Shown piece after piece: positions 43,643 to 55,186 of a DNA stretch of 64,000 nucleotides (position 1 is its first letter; every line of letters starts with the position of its first letter). This stretch comes from Amia ocellicauda (Eukaryota > Chordata > Actinopteri > Amiiformes > Amiidae). The position numbers and the translations under genes were made by a program. The notes under the pieces were generated by a model. That model searched no databases, was not told the origin of the DNA, and saw only the letters and a list, made by a program, of their open reading frames with translations. The DNA lies in NCBI RefSeq assembly GCF_036373705.1, contig NW_027102782.1:1-64000 (forward strand). Direction: 5' to 3'.

Positions 43643-43952
43643 TGACACCGCCACGTCTTGCTTCAAACGGTTACCGTTGAAGCCTGCTGGTAAAACGGGC
43701 TCAGGCATTTCAGGTCGGCTAGACTGTGAGATGGCGTCTGAAGTGCCGCGAAAGGATGCCATTTTCACAGACCTGTTTGGCATTGCTAAAGGGCACATCA
43801 GGACACTTCGGAAACTCTTTCAAAGGCAGGACGCCCTGCGCTCTGACAGTGCCTGCACTTAGCCCAACAAGGTGATGCTGAATGGCTTGTTCAAACGGCT
43901 GGTGGTCTTCCGTCACCACCAGACTATCAGAGCTATACTGCGCCTTCAACTA

Positions 43953-43958
43953 CATAAG
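43953..43958. repeat. CATAAG flank, left of copy D
   Basis: Same target flank as the other copies. Confidence 0.75.
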
Positions 43959-44143
43959 AGTAGATAGTAGGGTTTTTTGGGCGCGGCCTATTTTGTTATG
44001 ACGTATGCCCTAAGCTTATTAATATTCCTACGTCATAATTGGGGGGCGTGATTTTAGGTAGAGTTATTTCCTTAATTATTCCTACGTCATATCCGTCAGA
44101 AAGTGTACACCCATAAAACCCTGAACATCAAGGCCACCCATAA
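43959..44143 (+). repeat. Left terminal inverted repeat, copy D
   Basis: Same 185-bp terminus, with its TGACGTA and TACGTCA motifs. Confidence 0.9.
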
Positions 44144-44261
44144 ATACCCCCACCCCTCTGAAGGCAACGCCCCGAAACTCTCCTCTCTATTTAAGAACCC
44201 GCGCTGCTTTTAGGCAATACCTCTTTAATTCTCAGCATCAGAAACATCCCGCTTCTTCAAC

Positions 44262-44972
44262 ATGTCCAGCGACATCAACATGAAACCCCGCAAGAAACAA
44301 TCCCGGGCAAGGGTTCCTGTACTCACCAATTTGAAGATTGAACGCTCCTGGGTGTTGTTCTGGGGGGCTCGACGGGGTTACCGCTTTAAAAGGGATCCCA
44401 GCTATGTTGGAGTGGAGCTTTTTGCTTTGGGAGAGAAGGAGGGTACGTTGGAACCTTTTGAGACGGTAATTGAATACTCTTATGAGGACTGGTTGAAGGT
44501 GATGGCCTGGAGAGATCTGGGGCTTGTGGATAAGACTCTAGAAGGCTTGCAAGAGGGTCCAAGAGAATGCGAAATGGAGTCTCCGACTCAGGGTTTTGAA
44601 AGGTGTGAATGGGAAAGCTTGCAGAACTACGGTAGAGTGGTGAAGAGTCTATCTCTAACTACAGATCGTAAGGTTTTGTTTAGCAGTACCCTGATTACAA
44701 ACCCTATTGAAGGGGGTGTGGAGGATCCAGAAAAACAGGTTACTGAAATTATGTTTGACGCCGTGGACTGGCCGTTCTTGAAAGAGGTCATAAACTGTAT
44801 AAATGATGGTTTTGACATCTTGACCAAATGTTCGCAACTGGATTTGGTTAGAAGGAGAATATGCTGGATTATGGATTATATATCCCCCTTGAATGACGAC
44901 GACGATGATAAAACAGACGACGTGTGGGGTTTTGGAGGGGGGTCTGACGGCTCAGGGGCTACTCTCTTCTAA
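44262..44972 (+). CDS. Polinton protein 1 (unknown), copy D; looks whole
   Basis: 236 residues and the only copy open throughout. A basic start (NMKPRKKQSRARV) is followed by a compact-looking region (residues about 20-130) with WVLFWGARRGYRFKRDP and EDWLKVMAWRDLG, and the C terminus is acidic with a run of five Asp. I do not recognise the family. It is the first rightward gene behind the left-end promoter, 118 bp inside the terminal repeat, a place where adenovirus-like genomes keep early regulatory genes; that parallel is only positional. The stop is followed within 80 bp by the promoter-like region of protein 2. Confidence 0.7.
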   Translation: MSSDINMKPRKKQSRARVPVLTNLKIERSWVLFWGARRGYRFKRDPSYVGVELFALGEKEGTLEPFETVIEYSYEDWLKVMAWRDLGLVDKTLEGLQEGPRECEMESPTQGFERCEWESLQNYGRVVKSLSLTTDRKVLFSSTLITNPIEGGVEDPEKQVTEIMFDAVDWPFLKEVINCINDGFDILTKCSQLDLVRRRICWIMDYISPLNDDDDDKTDDVWGFGGGSDGSGATLF

Positions 44973-44989
44973 GAGGGCGGTGTGTCGTG

Positions 44990-45015
44990 ACGTAGTGAAG
45001 AGATAGGATAAAAGG
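44990..45015 (+). promoter_or_regulatory. Internal promoter-like site before protein 2
   Basis: GTGACGTAGTG followed closely by AGGATAAAAGG, about 35-60 bp before the ATG of protein 2. The first is an ATF/CREB-type motif as in the termini, the second a TATA-like box. Conserved in copies A, B, C and E. Confidence 0.5.
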
Positions 45016-45050
45016 CGCAACAATTCAATCATGGTTTAAAATTAAAGAGA

Positions 45051-45569
45051 ATGTCTTACCTGAAAGCTGCGGACGTCGACAGGCTCTACAGGCCTCTTCA
45101 AACCCGGGATCACCCCTGGTTCTATTCCCCAGATTTTGTATACACTCTGGAACCCTTTGACTGCGGTTACTCTCCAAGACCTCAGACCCTGGACTGCTTC
45201 TGCAACTGGTTCTGTCATCAACACTCTGCAGCTAACCTGAGAGCGCTATTACACCATGTGCTTGACAGAAAAGTAGCCAACGCGAGCCTTTTCTCTACAG
45301 ATTTAACCATCGATGAGGATCAACTTTCAAACCTGGAAAAGTTAATGGCTGCTGTAACAAAGACCGGGGGGTACGAACACTGGGATGAAGCGCTCAAGGG
45401 GGCCAAGAATGATATTAGGCCATTTCATCAACATCTGTATGACCTTTTACTGAGCATGTTTAATACACCTCTGTTTACTTTTAAAATAGGTCATATTGTT
45501 GTTTTATTTACATATGTAACTGAGGTGTGTGCCTACAAGATAAAGAAACAGGTATATTTGTTGATATAG
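45051..45569 (+). pseudogene. Remnant of protein 2 and MGNV protein loci, copy D
   Basis: The start matches protein 2 and the remainder matches the MGNV protein. Both loci are relics here. Confidence 0.75.
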
Positions 45570-45741
45570 ATCAAGTAACCAATCATCTGATTTCTTTTTG
45601 TCTGGACCGTAGAAAAAATTGTTGTGTATGTTATACTTTTCTCAAATGTCTAAAAAGGGGTATCTGCTCTCCTGAAGTTGAATAAAAAACCTTGTATAAA
45701 AACTTTGCGCATAGTGTGGGTCTGTGTGGTTATTTGACAGA

Positions 45742-46794
45742 ATGACTCGGCAAGCTCCCCAAATGCAGGAACTATACTACAACCCAGCCAAGATTGGGGG
45801 TTTGGCGGGTAAGAAGGGTTTTCAAAGAGGACTCGCTGAGGCCGGAGTGAAGGTTAATGATGTGGTTGTTTCAGAATGGTTACGGGAACAAGACGCCTAT
45901 ACCTTACATAAACCTCTCAGGATTAACTTTAAAAGAAACCGCGTATATGCAACTGACATAGACTCACAATGGCAAATGGATCTAGTCGATATGTCAAATT
46001 TATCAAAACATAACAATGGTCACAAATTGATGTTGATGTGTATCGATGTGTTATCAAAATATGCCTGGGCTCGCATTCTACATAATAAAACAGGTCGGGC
46101 GGTGACAAGGGCCTTTGAGGATATATTGTCCCAGGGTCGATGTCCTAAAAAACTGCAGACTGATAAAGGAAAAGAGTTTCTCAACAGAGAATTTCAGAAT
46201 CTACTGAAGAGACACAAAATACATCATTTCACCACCGGTAATGAGCTTAAGGCATCGGTAGTGGAGAGGTTTAACCGCACCATAAAGACCAAAATGTGGA
46301 GATATTTTACAGCGGTCAACACGTTCAAGTATTTTGATAAAGTTCAGGATTTTATCGATACTTACAACCAAGGGTATCACACCAGTATTAAAATGAAGCC
46401 TATAGATGTGGATCAAAGTAATTCTTTTAAGGTCTATAAAAAATTATACGGACCATTTATTAAGAAGGGAAAAACTACTTATAAGTTCAACATCTGTGAT
46501 GTGGTTCGCGTTTCAAAGCTAAGGAGTACTTTTACAGTTACCAAACAGTTGGCTAGAGACCCCCCCGTGTACCGGTTAAAAGACTATGACGGGGAGAATA
46601 TAGAAGGAACGTTTTACGAAGCCGAGTTACAAAAAATTATTGTGGGTAAAGACAGTGTATACAGAGTTGAAAAGATATTAGCTGAAAAAACCCAGAACCG
46701 GAAAAAATATGTGTTGATGAAATGGCTTGGATGGCCTGAAAAGTTCAATAGTTGGGTCCCGGAACAACAGGTTTGCGATATTCAATCCTTATAA
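45742..46794 (+). CDS. Integrase with chromodomain, copy D; nearly whole
   Basis: 350 residues, open from the MTRQAPQM start to the chromodomain end; slightly shorter than copy B in its SH3-like part. The catalytic acids are present. Confidence 0.85.
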   Translation: MTRQAPQMQELYYNPAKIGGLAGKKGFQRGLAEAGVKVNDVVVSEWLREQDAYTLHKPLRINFKRNRVYATDIDSQWQMDLVDMSNLSKHNNGHKLMLMCIDVLSKYAWARILHNKTGRAVTRAFEDILSQGRCPKKLQTDKGKEFLNREFQNLLKRHKIHHFTTGNELKASVVERFNRTIKTKMWRYFTAVNTFKYFDKVQDFIDTYNQGYHTSIKMKPIDVDQSNSFKVYKKLYGPFIKKGKTTYKFNICDVVRVSKLRSTFTVTKQLARDPPVYRLKDYDGENIEGTFYEAELQKIIVGKDSVYRVEKILAEKTQNRKKYVLMKWLGWPEKFNSWVPEQQVCDIQSL

Positions 46795-46798
46795 CAAC

Positions 46799-47562
46799 AT
46801 GCCCGCGGGTGTGTTGGGGGCATTACTTTCGATACTCAAGATCGAATCAGGAGGCTTCTACGTGACTCTACCCAGTAACGCCTCTCTCGATATATACCCT
46901 AAAAATGAAATATTTGGAATTTGGAAAATCTATAGATCTAAGGGGGTCGTGGGAAGTGGGGTTGGCGGAAATACAGTATCCTTACACTTGGGCTGTTTTA
47001 CAAGATAAGGATGCCACTTTCGCCATTTTTGATGATGTTAAAAAGAGTCAATGGACATTCACGATACAAGGAGGTTATTATGACAATGTGGATAAAATAT
47101 TAGATGAGATGCATAAACAGTTCTCAGAAGGCACCCCCAACATCAAGCTATATTACAACCCTATTAAAAACAGAGTGTACAAGGTGTCAAAACCAGGTAT
47201 TAGCATTCAAACCAGCGGCCAACTGGGGCGTATATTAGGGTTCTATTCGGACACAGAGAGCAGGTTCTCAGAAGTGGTGTGGCGGCTTTTACACTCTTTA
47301 TGTGTATACGGATATCATAACCCACCAGAGGGTCTGGGATAGTTATGTCCCCCTTTTGAGAAATGTACTTATTAAAGGTAAAAGCAATGACATGGTCACA
47401 ATTACTTATGACAAACCACACTACGTACCAGTCTCAATGACCCACTTTGACAACATCACGATCGAAGTAAAATCGGATCAGAATATCAACGTACCCTTCC
47501 GCTTCGGTAAAGTTAATGTCAAACTACATTTTCGACCCCTGAAACAGTGTGTACATTATTAA
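46799..47562 (+). pseudogene. Putative minor capsid protein locus, copy D
   Basis: Homologue of 19202-19972. Broken. Confidence 0.65.
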
Positions 47563-47563
47563 A

Positions 47564-48051
47564 ATGGCTACCTCGAGGGGTTATGTAGATCCTAGCGCCT
47601 ATGTGGATTATTACAAGATGCAAGATGGAACGGCTTGCCCGGTTTTGTAGGAGCCCCCACAATGTATGGCGCCGGTCTAGGAGGACTCTTTCATGGTCTC
47701 TTTAGAATGGCCGTACCCCTGCTTAAGAGAGGCTTTGCTATAGCCAGACCCCACTTGAAATCAGCGGCTAAAAATATTGTTAGTGACGTGTTCACCAATG
47801 TTATGAACCGGGCAGCTAGCCATGAGCATCAGGAGGGTTCGGGTCTCATGGTAATGGCGAGGAGGGGGGGTAAAAGAAGAAACAGCATGTGTCCACCAGG
47901 GCGACGAAGATCCGTGGCTAACAAAAAACGAAGAATCTCTCATTCTCCAACATATCGTGGAAACACTCGGAGAAGGAAGCAGCACAAGAAAAAACCTGCA
48001 AAAAGAAAGTCTCAAAGAAAGAAAAATAGAGCCTCAGGATACATCTTTTAA
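47564..48051 (+). pseudogene. Small basic core/membrane-active-like protein locus, copy D
   Basis: Homologue of 37969-38457; most of it, including the amphipathic stretch and basic tail, is open. Confidence 0.7.
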
Positions 48052-48053
48052 AC

Positions 48054-49358
48054 ATGTCTTTTGTCAACAGTCTATCGGAAGAATGCGTCAAATCAGAACT
48101 GGATCTGTTTACAGTTCCATACACTCAAACGAGTATAGATAAGATCATATATGTAGAGATTCCCCCTCTTTCTGCAATTTCAGACACGGCCCCTCTGGAG
48201 TTTTTTATAGCTGGCAATGGCGAGGATTATATTGATTTGAATAACACATTTATTTTAATGAACTGTAAAGTGACTGATTAGGATGGCGATGCAATCGAGA
48301 ATACGGCCATCGCTGGGGTCATCAATTACCCGGTGGCCACCATGTTTTCACAGGTGGATGTGACCCTGGGAGATCGGCTCATTAGTCAAAGCAGCAATAC
48401 TTACCCCTATAGAGCCATGATGGAGTGTAAACTTAATTATAGTGAGGAGACCCTAAGCAAACAGTTCAGCCCCGGCCTTTTCTTCAAAGACATCTCGGAA
48501 GCTATGGACGACAAGGATCCAGAGGGACTCAATAAGGGTTTGCAAAAAAGAACGGCCTCTTCAACAGAAGGGAGGACCTTTGAGCTAATGGGGCATATCC
48601 ATGCAGACATATTTTTCCAAGAAAAACTCATGCTCAACGGGGTAGACATTAAAATTAAAATGATCCGTAGTAAAAATGCTTTTTGTCTGATGACCCCTGA
48701 TACGGAAAAATATAAACTGACCATATTATCGGCCTCGCTGTTTGTGAAAAAAGTGTCCGTCTCCCCGGCGGTTAAACTAGGACACGCGCAGGCGTTAATG
48801 ACGGCAAACGCCGAGTACCCGATCGAAAGAGTCTATATGAAAGTCCACAGTATCCCCGCAGGGACACGGGTGATGAACCAGGAAAATCTGTTTCTAGGAC
48901 AGCTCCCAAAACAGGTTATTATAGGTCTCGTGGATAATGATGCATTTACCGGGGTTTACAACAAGAACCCCTTTAACTTTAAACATAACGCGGAATTTAT
49001 AGCGTTGTACGTCGATGGTGTGCAGGTTCCATCCAGACCTTTTCAACCTGACTTTGAAAACGGCAATGCGGTTCGTGAATATGACAGTCTAGTACTGGCT
49101 ACGGGTCGCCATCTCAAGGATCAAACTCTGCTGATCGATCGCCGGGAATACTGCAGCGGTTACACCCTGTACGGTTTCAACCTGACCCCTGACGAAGAGT
49201 GTGGACAACATTTTTCACTGATGAAGACGGGCAATATGCGTTTGGAGATGCGTTTCAAGCAGCCTCTACCACGCACTGTAAATATGGTCGTGTATGCTGT
49301 GTTTGACAACATTATTGAGGTGAATCGGAGGAGAAACGTTCTGTATGATTATTATTAA
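48054..49358 (+). pseudogene. Major capsid protein locus (double jelly roll), copy D
   Basis: About 430 codons. The blocks PLEFFIAGNGEDYIDLNNT, YPVATMFSQVDVTLGDRLIS and YPYRAMMEC are the standard signature of the Polinton major capsid protein, a double-jelly-roll fold shared with adenovirus-like and virophage capsids and expected to form hexon-like trimers. The second half contains GFNLTPDEECGQHFSLMKTGNMRLEMRF-type text (only part quoted here as GFNLTPDEEC). The gene stands between the basic protein (2 bp before) and the protease (1-2 bp after). Open in most of its length, about one break. Confidence 0.88.
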
Positions 49359-49359
49359 A

Positions 49360-49917
49360 ATGAACACCAGAGAGCTCAACCACAACATGAATGCCCTTGC
49401 CGGCTCACGGAAACTGTTTCAAGGAGTCTACGCCTGCGATCAGCTGCCTAAATTTAAGATCAAGAATTTACCTGCAATGTACATAATCAACACACACCCT
49501 AAAAATATGCCCGGAGAACATTGGCTGGCTATTTATCTAAGGGAGGACCACCGTGGAGAATTTTTTGATTCCTATGCAAACCCCCCGGATTTCAGACCTT
49601 TCCCTCGGAAGATCAATAACTTTCTGCTCAACAACTGTCAAGAAACCATTTACAGCGGTCGTCAAGTACAAAGTCTGCAGACCTTCACTTGTGGTCAACA
49701 CTGTGTGTTTTTCTTATATCATAGATCTAAAGGAAGGTCATACCCCGATATTATGGCCTTGTACAGTGAGGATTTAGGCCAAAATGATAAAAAAGTGGCA
49801 GAGTTTGTCAGGACACTGTGGACCCCCCCTTATAACACAATGACTTACGACCCTAGCCAGCCATGTATACAGATGGGGTGTTCTTGTGAGGATTTTAAAA
49901 GATGTCATGCGTGTTAA
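49360..49917 (+). CDS. Adenain-like protease, copy D; looks whole
   Basis: 185 residues, with the same catalytic blocks as copy B, 1 bp after the capsid stop. Confidence 0.88.
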   Translation: MNTRELNHNMNALAGSRKLFQGVYACDQLPKFKIKNLPAMYIINTHPKNMPGEHWLAIYLREDHRGEFFDSYANPPDFRPFPRKINNFLLNNCQETIYSGRQVQSLQTFTCGQHCVFFLYHRSKGRSYPDIMALYSEDLGQNDKKVAEFVRTLWTPPYNTMTYDPSQPCIQMGCSCEDFKRCHAC

Positions 49918-50098
49918 GGTGAAAAAATAATGAAAACAGCCTTTGAATCATTAGTTTTGTTTTTATTCAACACAATTCTTATACAAAGCAGGGGTTATGG
50001 TATAAATAAATGTACAACATTTGAAAAATAAAAAATAAAAATAAAAAAAATTGTTTGTCGGGTCATTATTTACAGGGGAGACAAATAAAAACATGAGA

Positions 50099-50842
50099 TT
50101 AATAAGCTTCCCAACGATGGATAGATCCTGAGGATGGTCGCTCAGCACGGTCAGAGTAATGAGATATCGGAGTCAGATCAGGCTCCACCTCTTTACACAG
50201 ACGGATTTTTTGTCGCGTTTCCTGGTTAGGAACTGTTGATTGGGGCATGTTCAGACAGGCCATCGCCTGTAGGAAAGCATTCCAGCCTACAGGTCGGCGA
50301 CTATCGGGTACCTTATTAGTGCTAGTGACACTCTTCAACAAATCAAACATGTGTGAACCTTTGATCAGTTGTCCTTTAAAAACAAATTCACCCTGTTCAT
50401 TCCAAGCCGTTACCCGCGGTTTCTGAACCATTTTGTGCAGGATATATTCTGCATGTCTTTTGCTTCTGGCCGGCATGTTTCTCAAAACATCCGTTACAAC
50501 ATCTCCCTCTGAACTCTCAACAGGTTCGGTCACCGCAACATCTTTATCAACCGTACCCCCCGCATCAGCCCCAGAACCATTTTCTTGAGAGGCCATGGTT
50601 AAAGTTAAAATGTTTTGATCTTTTTCACCCTGTCTAACCAGACGGAGGTAGCGCTGTAACGTGTTGGTATACAACTGGGCTTTGGAATACTGATTTAAAT
50701 CGGCCCTGGCCTGTATAGCTTTCATTTCAGAGTCCAGGTTGTTTTCGGCCGTTTGTCTAATGGGCTCTGGCCCGACAACATTTTTTCTCAGTTTCTCAAG
50801 CTGCTCCTGAGGGATCAAAAACATTTTCTGAGCATATTCCAT
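50099..50842 (-). CDS. Conserved Polinton unknown (MEYAQK protein), copy D; looks whole
   Basis: 247 residues. Residues 1-75 are helical and charged, with likely coiled coil (KMFLIPQEQLEKLRKN, then AENNLDSEMKAIQ, then YTNTLQRYLRLVRQG). Residues 80-125 are acidic and low complexity, and 125-190 form a second ordered part (RNMPARSRRHAEYIL-type, then VTAWNEQGEFVFKG). I recall this two-part protein from other Polintons but know no assigned activity. It is the last gene of the leftward block, 2 bp after the small basic protein. A structural virion role would fit its neighbours. Confidence 0.7.
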   Translation of the reverse strand: MEYAQKMFLIPQEQLEKLRKNVVGPEPIRQTAENNLDSEMKAIQARADLNQYSKAQLYTNTLQRYLRLVRQGEKDQNILTLTMASQENGSGADAGGTVDKDVAVTEPVESSEGDVVTDVLRNMPARSKRHAEYILHKMVQKPRVTAWNEQGEFVFKGQLIKGSHMFDLLKSVTSTNKVPDSRRPVGWNAFLQAMACLNMPQSTVPNQETRQKIRLCKEVEPDLTPISHYSDRAERPSSGSIHRWEAY

Positions 50843-50844
50843 TA

Positions 50845-51180
50845 TTAACCCACTCTGGAAGCTAGAAGACTGGTTAGGAAAGGCACGGCTATGCTCAACA
50901 GCGGTCCTATAAAACCCCCGGTTTGATTAATCTTCTTTCTTTTTCTTTTAATAGAATACTTCTTATTAGCGATGATCTTGATAACCGCTTTTTGTTTTTT
51001 GAGTTTAGAATGTTGAGAAGGGGTTAGGGGTATATTACCGCGTAAGATGTTAAAAGCTATTTCACACAGGGTCTCGATCAAATCCGAGGGGGCCCCTGCC
51101 AGCACAGCTTTCCTATGGCGCGGGCTCCTCTCAAATAACATTTGCAAAAGCGGCAGATTTCTTTTAATCCGAACAGACAT
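50845..51180 (-). CDS. Small basic Polinton protein, copy D; looks whole
   Basis: 111 residues, nearly identical to 23043-23378. Confidence 0.7.
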   Translation of the reverse strand: MSVRIKRNLPLLQMLFERSPRHRKAVLAGAPSDLIETLCEIAFNILRGNIPLTPSQHSKLKKQKAVIKIIANKKYSIKRKRKKINQTGGFIGPLLSIAVPFLTSLLASRVG

Positions 51181-51186
51181 TCTTAT

Positions 51187-51858
51187 TTATTTCCTTTTCT
51201 TTAGCACATACACTGCCGGCCAATCGGGCGGGCACAAACCTGTTCTGAGGCGAAAGTCTTCTGGGGTTTGTGCTTTTAAGTCCGCAATCAAGTACCCGTA
51301 GGGTTTTTTGGTGGCATCCTCAAATGCCTCCAAAGAGAACTTGGTCTGGTTAGGGTACATTTGACGAGCCAAGACGGTGACCTGTAGTTTATCTCTGGGG
51401 TTTTTAAAAATAATTATATCATTGGCATATAAATTAATAGTGCGGCTTTTTTTACCTTGAAAAAATAGATTTTGAACTAAATAAATAATACTTAAATTCC
51501 TATGATGAGTGTACTTTGTGAAAGCTTTTTCCACTTCACTGTTGTCACCGGCCTGCTCCATCAGGTCATCAAGGATCACTAGGTTAGTTTGACCGGGCGG
51601 GAACAAGTCATCACCACACAACGAGGCGGGGAGACCTTGCACAAATTTCAGATTATTTTTTTTCGAAGCCAAATCATCGTAGAGAGGTTGCCAGCAAGAG
51701 TAACACCACACTATGTTGTCAAGAGCTTGGGACACGGTTGCGTCCACATCTTCTATGATGTTCTTTATAAGATAGCTCTGCCCCGAATTGGAGGGACCGG
51801 CTATAATACAGGAGAAAGGGTGTTGAAGTCTGTTATCAAAACCACCGCTAATATCCAT
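51187..51858 (-). CDS. FtsK/HerA-type packaging ATPase, copy D; open throughout
   Basis: 223 residues. A P-loop region at residues 21-28 (GPSNSG) follows a short beta strand (SCIIA), and a Walker B strand with two acids (TNLVILDDL) lies near 91-99. Polinton ATPases belong with the genome-packaging motors of adenovirus-like and giant viruses, and would pump DNA into the capsid; that activity is from the family, not from this sequence. Flanked by the polymerase (about 60 bp upstream) and the small basic protein (6 bp downstream). Confidence 0.85.
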   Translation of the reverse strand: MDISGGFDNRLQHPFSCIIAGPSNSGQSYLIKNIIEDVDATVSQALDNIVWCYSCWQPLYDDLASKKNNLKFVQGLPASLCGDDLFPPGQTNLVILDDLMEQAGDNSEVEKAFTKYTHHRNLSIIYLVQNLFFQGKKSRTINLYANDIIIFKNPRDKLQVTVLARQMYPNQTKFSLEAFEDATKKPYGYLIADLKAQTPEDFRLRTGLCPPDWPAVYVLKKRK

Positions 51859-51921
51859 AAGGCAGAGTGGTATAATCAGTCTTCAACACTCTTTTATTGT
51901 ACACCACTCTGAACCGTTTGT

Positions 51922-54900
51922 TTAGTGATCTATTTTCCAACGTGTACCCCTTTTTATTGCGATAGATCTGATTTCCGGCTGTAATAATCTCACGAGGAGG
52001 CGCGTCTTTCTCGTTACATAACTTTCTACCAGGGTCGTCAGAGACTTGATGTTAATGAGCTTGTTGTTACAATGGTTCAGAGTGAAACCCTTAACTTTCA
52101 TACAGGTCTTACCCGCAGCCGTTCTGTATGCGTAAGTCTTAGGACCCCCTGAAACAAACTCCACTATGTGGTCCTGAGGATCTAGTTCGCTCGTTAACTC
52201 CCCAAGGTAGTCCCCGAGGGGAGGGACCCAATCCCCTGGCCTGGTGACAAAGATTACAGAGTCAGTATCATGATAGAGCGTGCGTTCCTGCAACTGATCC
52301 ATTAAGTTGTACAGTTCAAGCCGGGCGTAAGCCGTGGTAAAAACCGCTATGAAAACATTAACGTTCCCCTGTTTGGTGGGGAAATCTTTAGGGGCCCTCC
52401 ACTGGACCTGTGCCACGTGGTCATTTAAGAATTGAAAGTGTGATACTGCATGTTGTTTGGAAAACATAAATTCTATGAACAGTTCAGGGGTTTTAATCAA
52501 GGTTGTGTTTAGACGGTAATTTCTTTCCCCAAACTTACCCCACAGACTGTTTAAAATCAGTTTGGACATTTGTCTCTTGGCGGGGTTTACAGTTATGTTC
52601 CCCGGCTCTAGACGGATCCCTTCCTTTTCAAAATATTGCTGAACGTATCGCTCTTTGGCCGCGGAGTCAACACACCATGAGGGATAGCCCGATGCCTCCT
52701 GTTTCCCTTTCAGATGGGTCATAATGTAATCAGCAAAAAGAGTATCAGTTTTTTCAGAAAAATGCCAAACCTCATACACCTTACCGACTCTGTAACCTTT
52801 CTCCACCGCCTTGTCAAGCTCAATGCTACACCAGACACCCGTCAGCGCTCTCTCTTCATCACTGTGCAGACAAGAGGTAGTTTGATTTTCAGTTTCCACA
52901 CACGTTCTACAAAGTGGGAACATCAATTTTCCCGAACACCTGTAAGGCAACACGGGTAAGAACAGCTCGCGAGGAGGGTACATGGTGACTTTGATCAAAC
53001 GAAAGTAATGTCCGATTTCGAGAAAGTCACGATAAACAATGGTTGGACGCCCCACCGGGTACATTTTGGTCTTGTTGACATAAGGGTACAGACTGGTGAA
53101 ATCATAGTAATCTACTCTCTCACCCTCCTTTACCTCATAATGTAAACAGAGGGCATTGGTACAACCCCCAAATAACGCATCCCGGGGCTCTAGACATTCA
53201 GGAAAGTCCAAGGTTTCCATAAACCGTTATACCCCCGCATCCTGTTGCTTCAGGGTCGTCCACTCGTGTTCCCAAATCACCAGCATGTTCAAACCATAGG
53301 TGTTTTTTAAAGTTTCAATTCGTTTCTGGAAATCATAGTACATATCACCGCAGAGTTTTAGTGTTACGGGGTTAAAGGTGTTTGGGTCGAAGCACTGAGG
53401 ACAGCCATGGTAAATACAACCGGCAAACTCATAAGCGGTACGCCGCCCGGACACGTCGCTAAAACCGTCTAAGTAGTAAGGCCCCATTTTTACTTCCCCT
53501 TGATTTAAAGCATGTCTGATGAAGATGTTATCCCGGGCACTCAGGTATTCCACCCACTGTATGGAGACAGTCGAAAAGTTCTTTTGTCAAGCACGATAGT
53601 TGTCAGAAGTGGTGACCGCTATAGTGTTTTTCTGCAAGAAATTGGACCGATACATTTTCATGCAGAGAGACGCTATGGTCACACTTTGCAAAGGGTTGAG
53701 ACCCGATGTGTTGATAACCTCGGCGCAGAAACGCACACAGGCTTCTTTAAGGATCACCACATCATTTTTACAATAAGCGGCCATCTCTTCTCGGAAATCA
53801 AAAACACCTCCCTTAACCGTATTGTACCATTTAAAGAATTCCTCCCTCTCATGAGACATCATAGTATCAACCCCATAATAAGAGGCGGGCGGGTAGGACC
53901 CTTGATAATTTTGAGTGTCCTTAGTATTAAAAAAATGGCAGAACCAACCTTTCTTCTGAGCCTCAAAACCCAGAGCCTTAGGCAAAGCGCTCAATTTCAT
54001 GGGGAGGAAATTTAACAAGTCTATGTAACGTTAGTTGAAAGCTTCGTCGGTGAAACACATGATCTTGCTACCCTGAGCTATTATTTTTGGGGTCACCCCA
54101 TTTTCCACCAGATACTTCATCAAAATGTAAGAATCATAACCCTTAGCATTGTGGGCAATAAATGTGTAATTGAGGTATTTTGGACCTCGATACCGCGTAA
54201 AGAAATCCCTGACACAACTCTCACCGCTAGCTGACCACTCACGATCCAACATGTCAATACAGTGTATATAATTAGCAACGTGGACCCCGTTTTCTTGCCG
54301 GCATTCAAAATCAAAAAAGACATACCAGTTGTGCGGCGGCTCCTTTTTAACCGGCTGAATAAAGCACTGGTGTTCGGACCCCGGGGTTAAATCAGCATTA
54401 CAGATCCTGCATCTCGGCTCCAGACATTTGTGTGGTTTAACCTCATGAAAACGGTACTGGAGGCAACACTGCGGGCAACATTTAGTTTGATCACAATAAC
54501 TCCATTTTTTAACCCCTCTCAGCAGCGGCCCTCTGTACCTTATGTTCGGAAAAACAGAACGCTGAGAGACAAATCCTTAAGCAATCTTTACATCGGATGG
54601 TAGGGGCCAAACCCTTACGACATTGCGGATTGAAACAGACATTACAGTAACCGTCACATCGGTGCTTAAGCTTATCATTGAAGGCCTTATAACACCAATG
54701 ACAAACATACGAACAACCCAAAAAAGCCGTCAAACTCTTTATTCCAAAGTAATGACTATCACTTAGGAAGAGAAACAGTGTCTGTGTATGGGTTTCAGGA
54801 TGTGTCTGAAATTTCACAAATACTTCCTTTACCTCACAACGGTACCACACAACAATTTTTAAAGACAACAACTCCTCAAACTTGGTGATGTCTGAAAAGG

Positions 54901-55186
54901 CAACCATCTGTTGAGAGTTTAAGCCGGCCCTCTGATGAAGCATTAAAGCCTCTTGCAGAGCTTGGGGTTCAGGCATGTCGGGGGTGAGTAGTTTTATTAA
55001 ACTGTAAGCAAAACAGAGCTTATTGTCCCCACTGGATCTCACCACTAATTGCCTGAGCTTGGTCCTAATTATGTCGTTCTTCAAGCATTTCGACAGTCTT
55101 CTAAGCGCCCCACCCTCAGGGTTACGAACCACATTCATTACCAGAGACAGACTTTCATCAGCTAAGATGGCTGCGTTACTTTGCAA
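51922..55186 (-). pseudogene. Protein-primed type B DNA polymerase locus, copy D (broken)
   Basis: Homologue of 24120-27383, same length. All three palm motifs and the exonuclease blocks can be read, spread over several open stretches (about four breaks). Confidence 0.9.

Larger units (their letters stand above)
40125..43952. repeat. tRNA-Val tandem array, segment 4
   Basis: The longest array segment: four tRNA-Val genes or relics, with a DD36E transposon inserted at 40320-41504. AAC- and CAC-type units alternate, and the unit around 41969 is a hybrid. Apart from the transposase no protein gene is supported. Confidence 0.85.
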
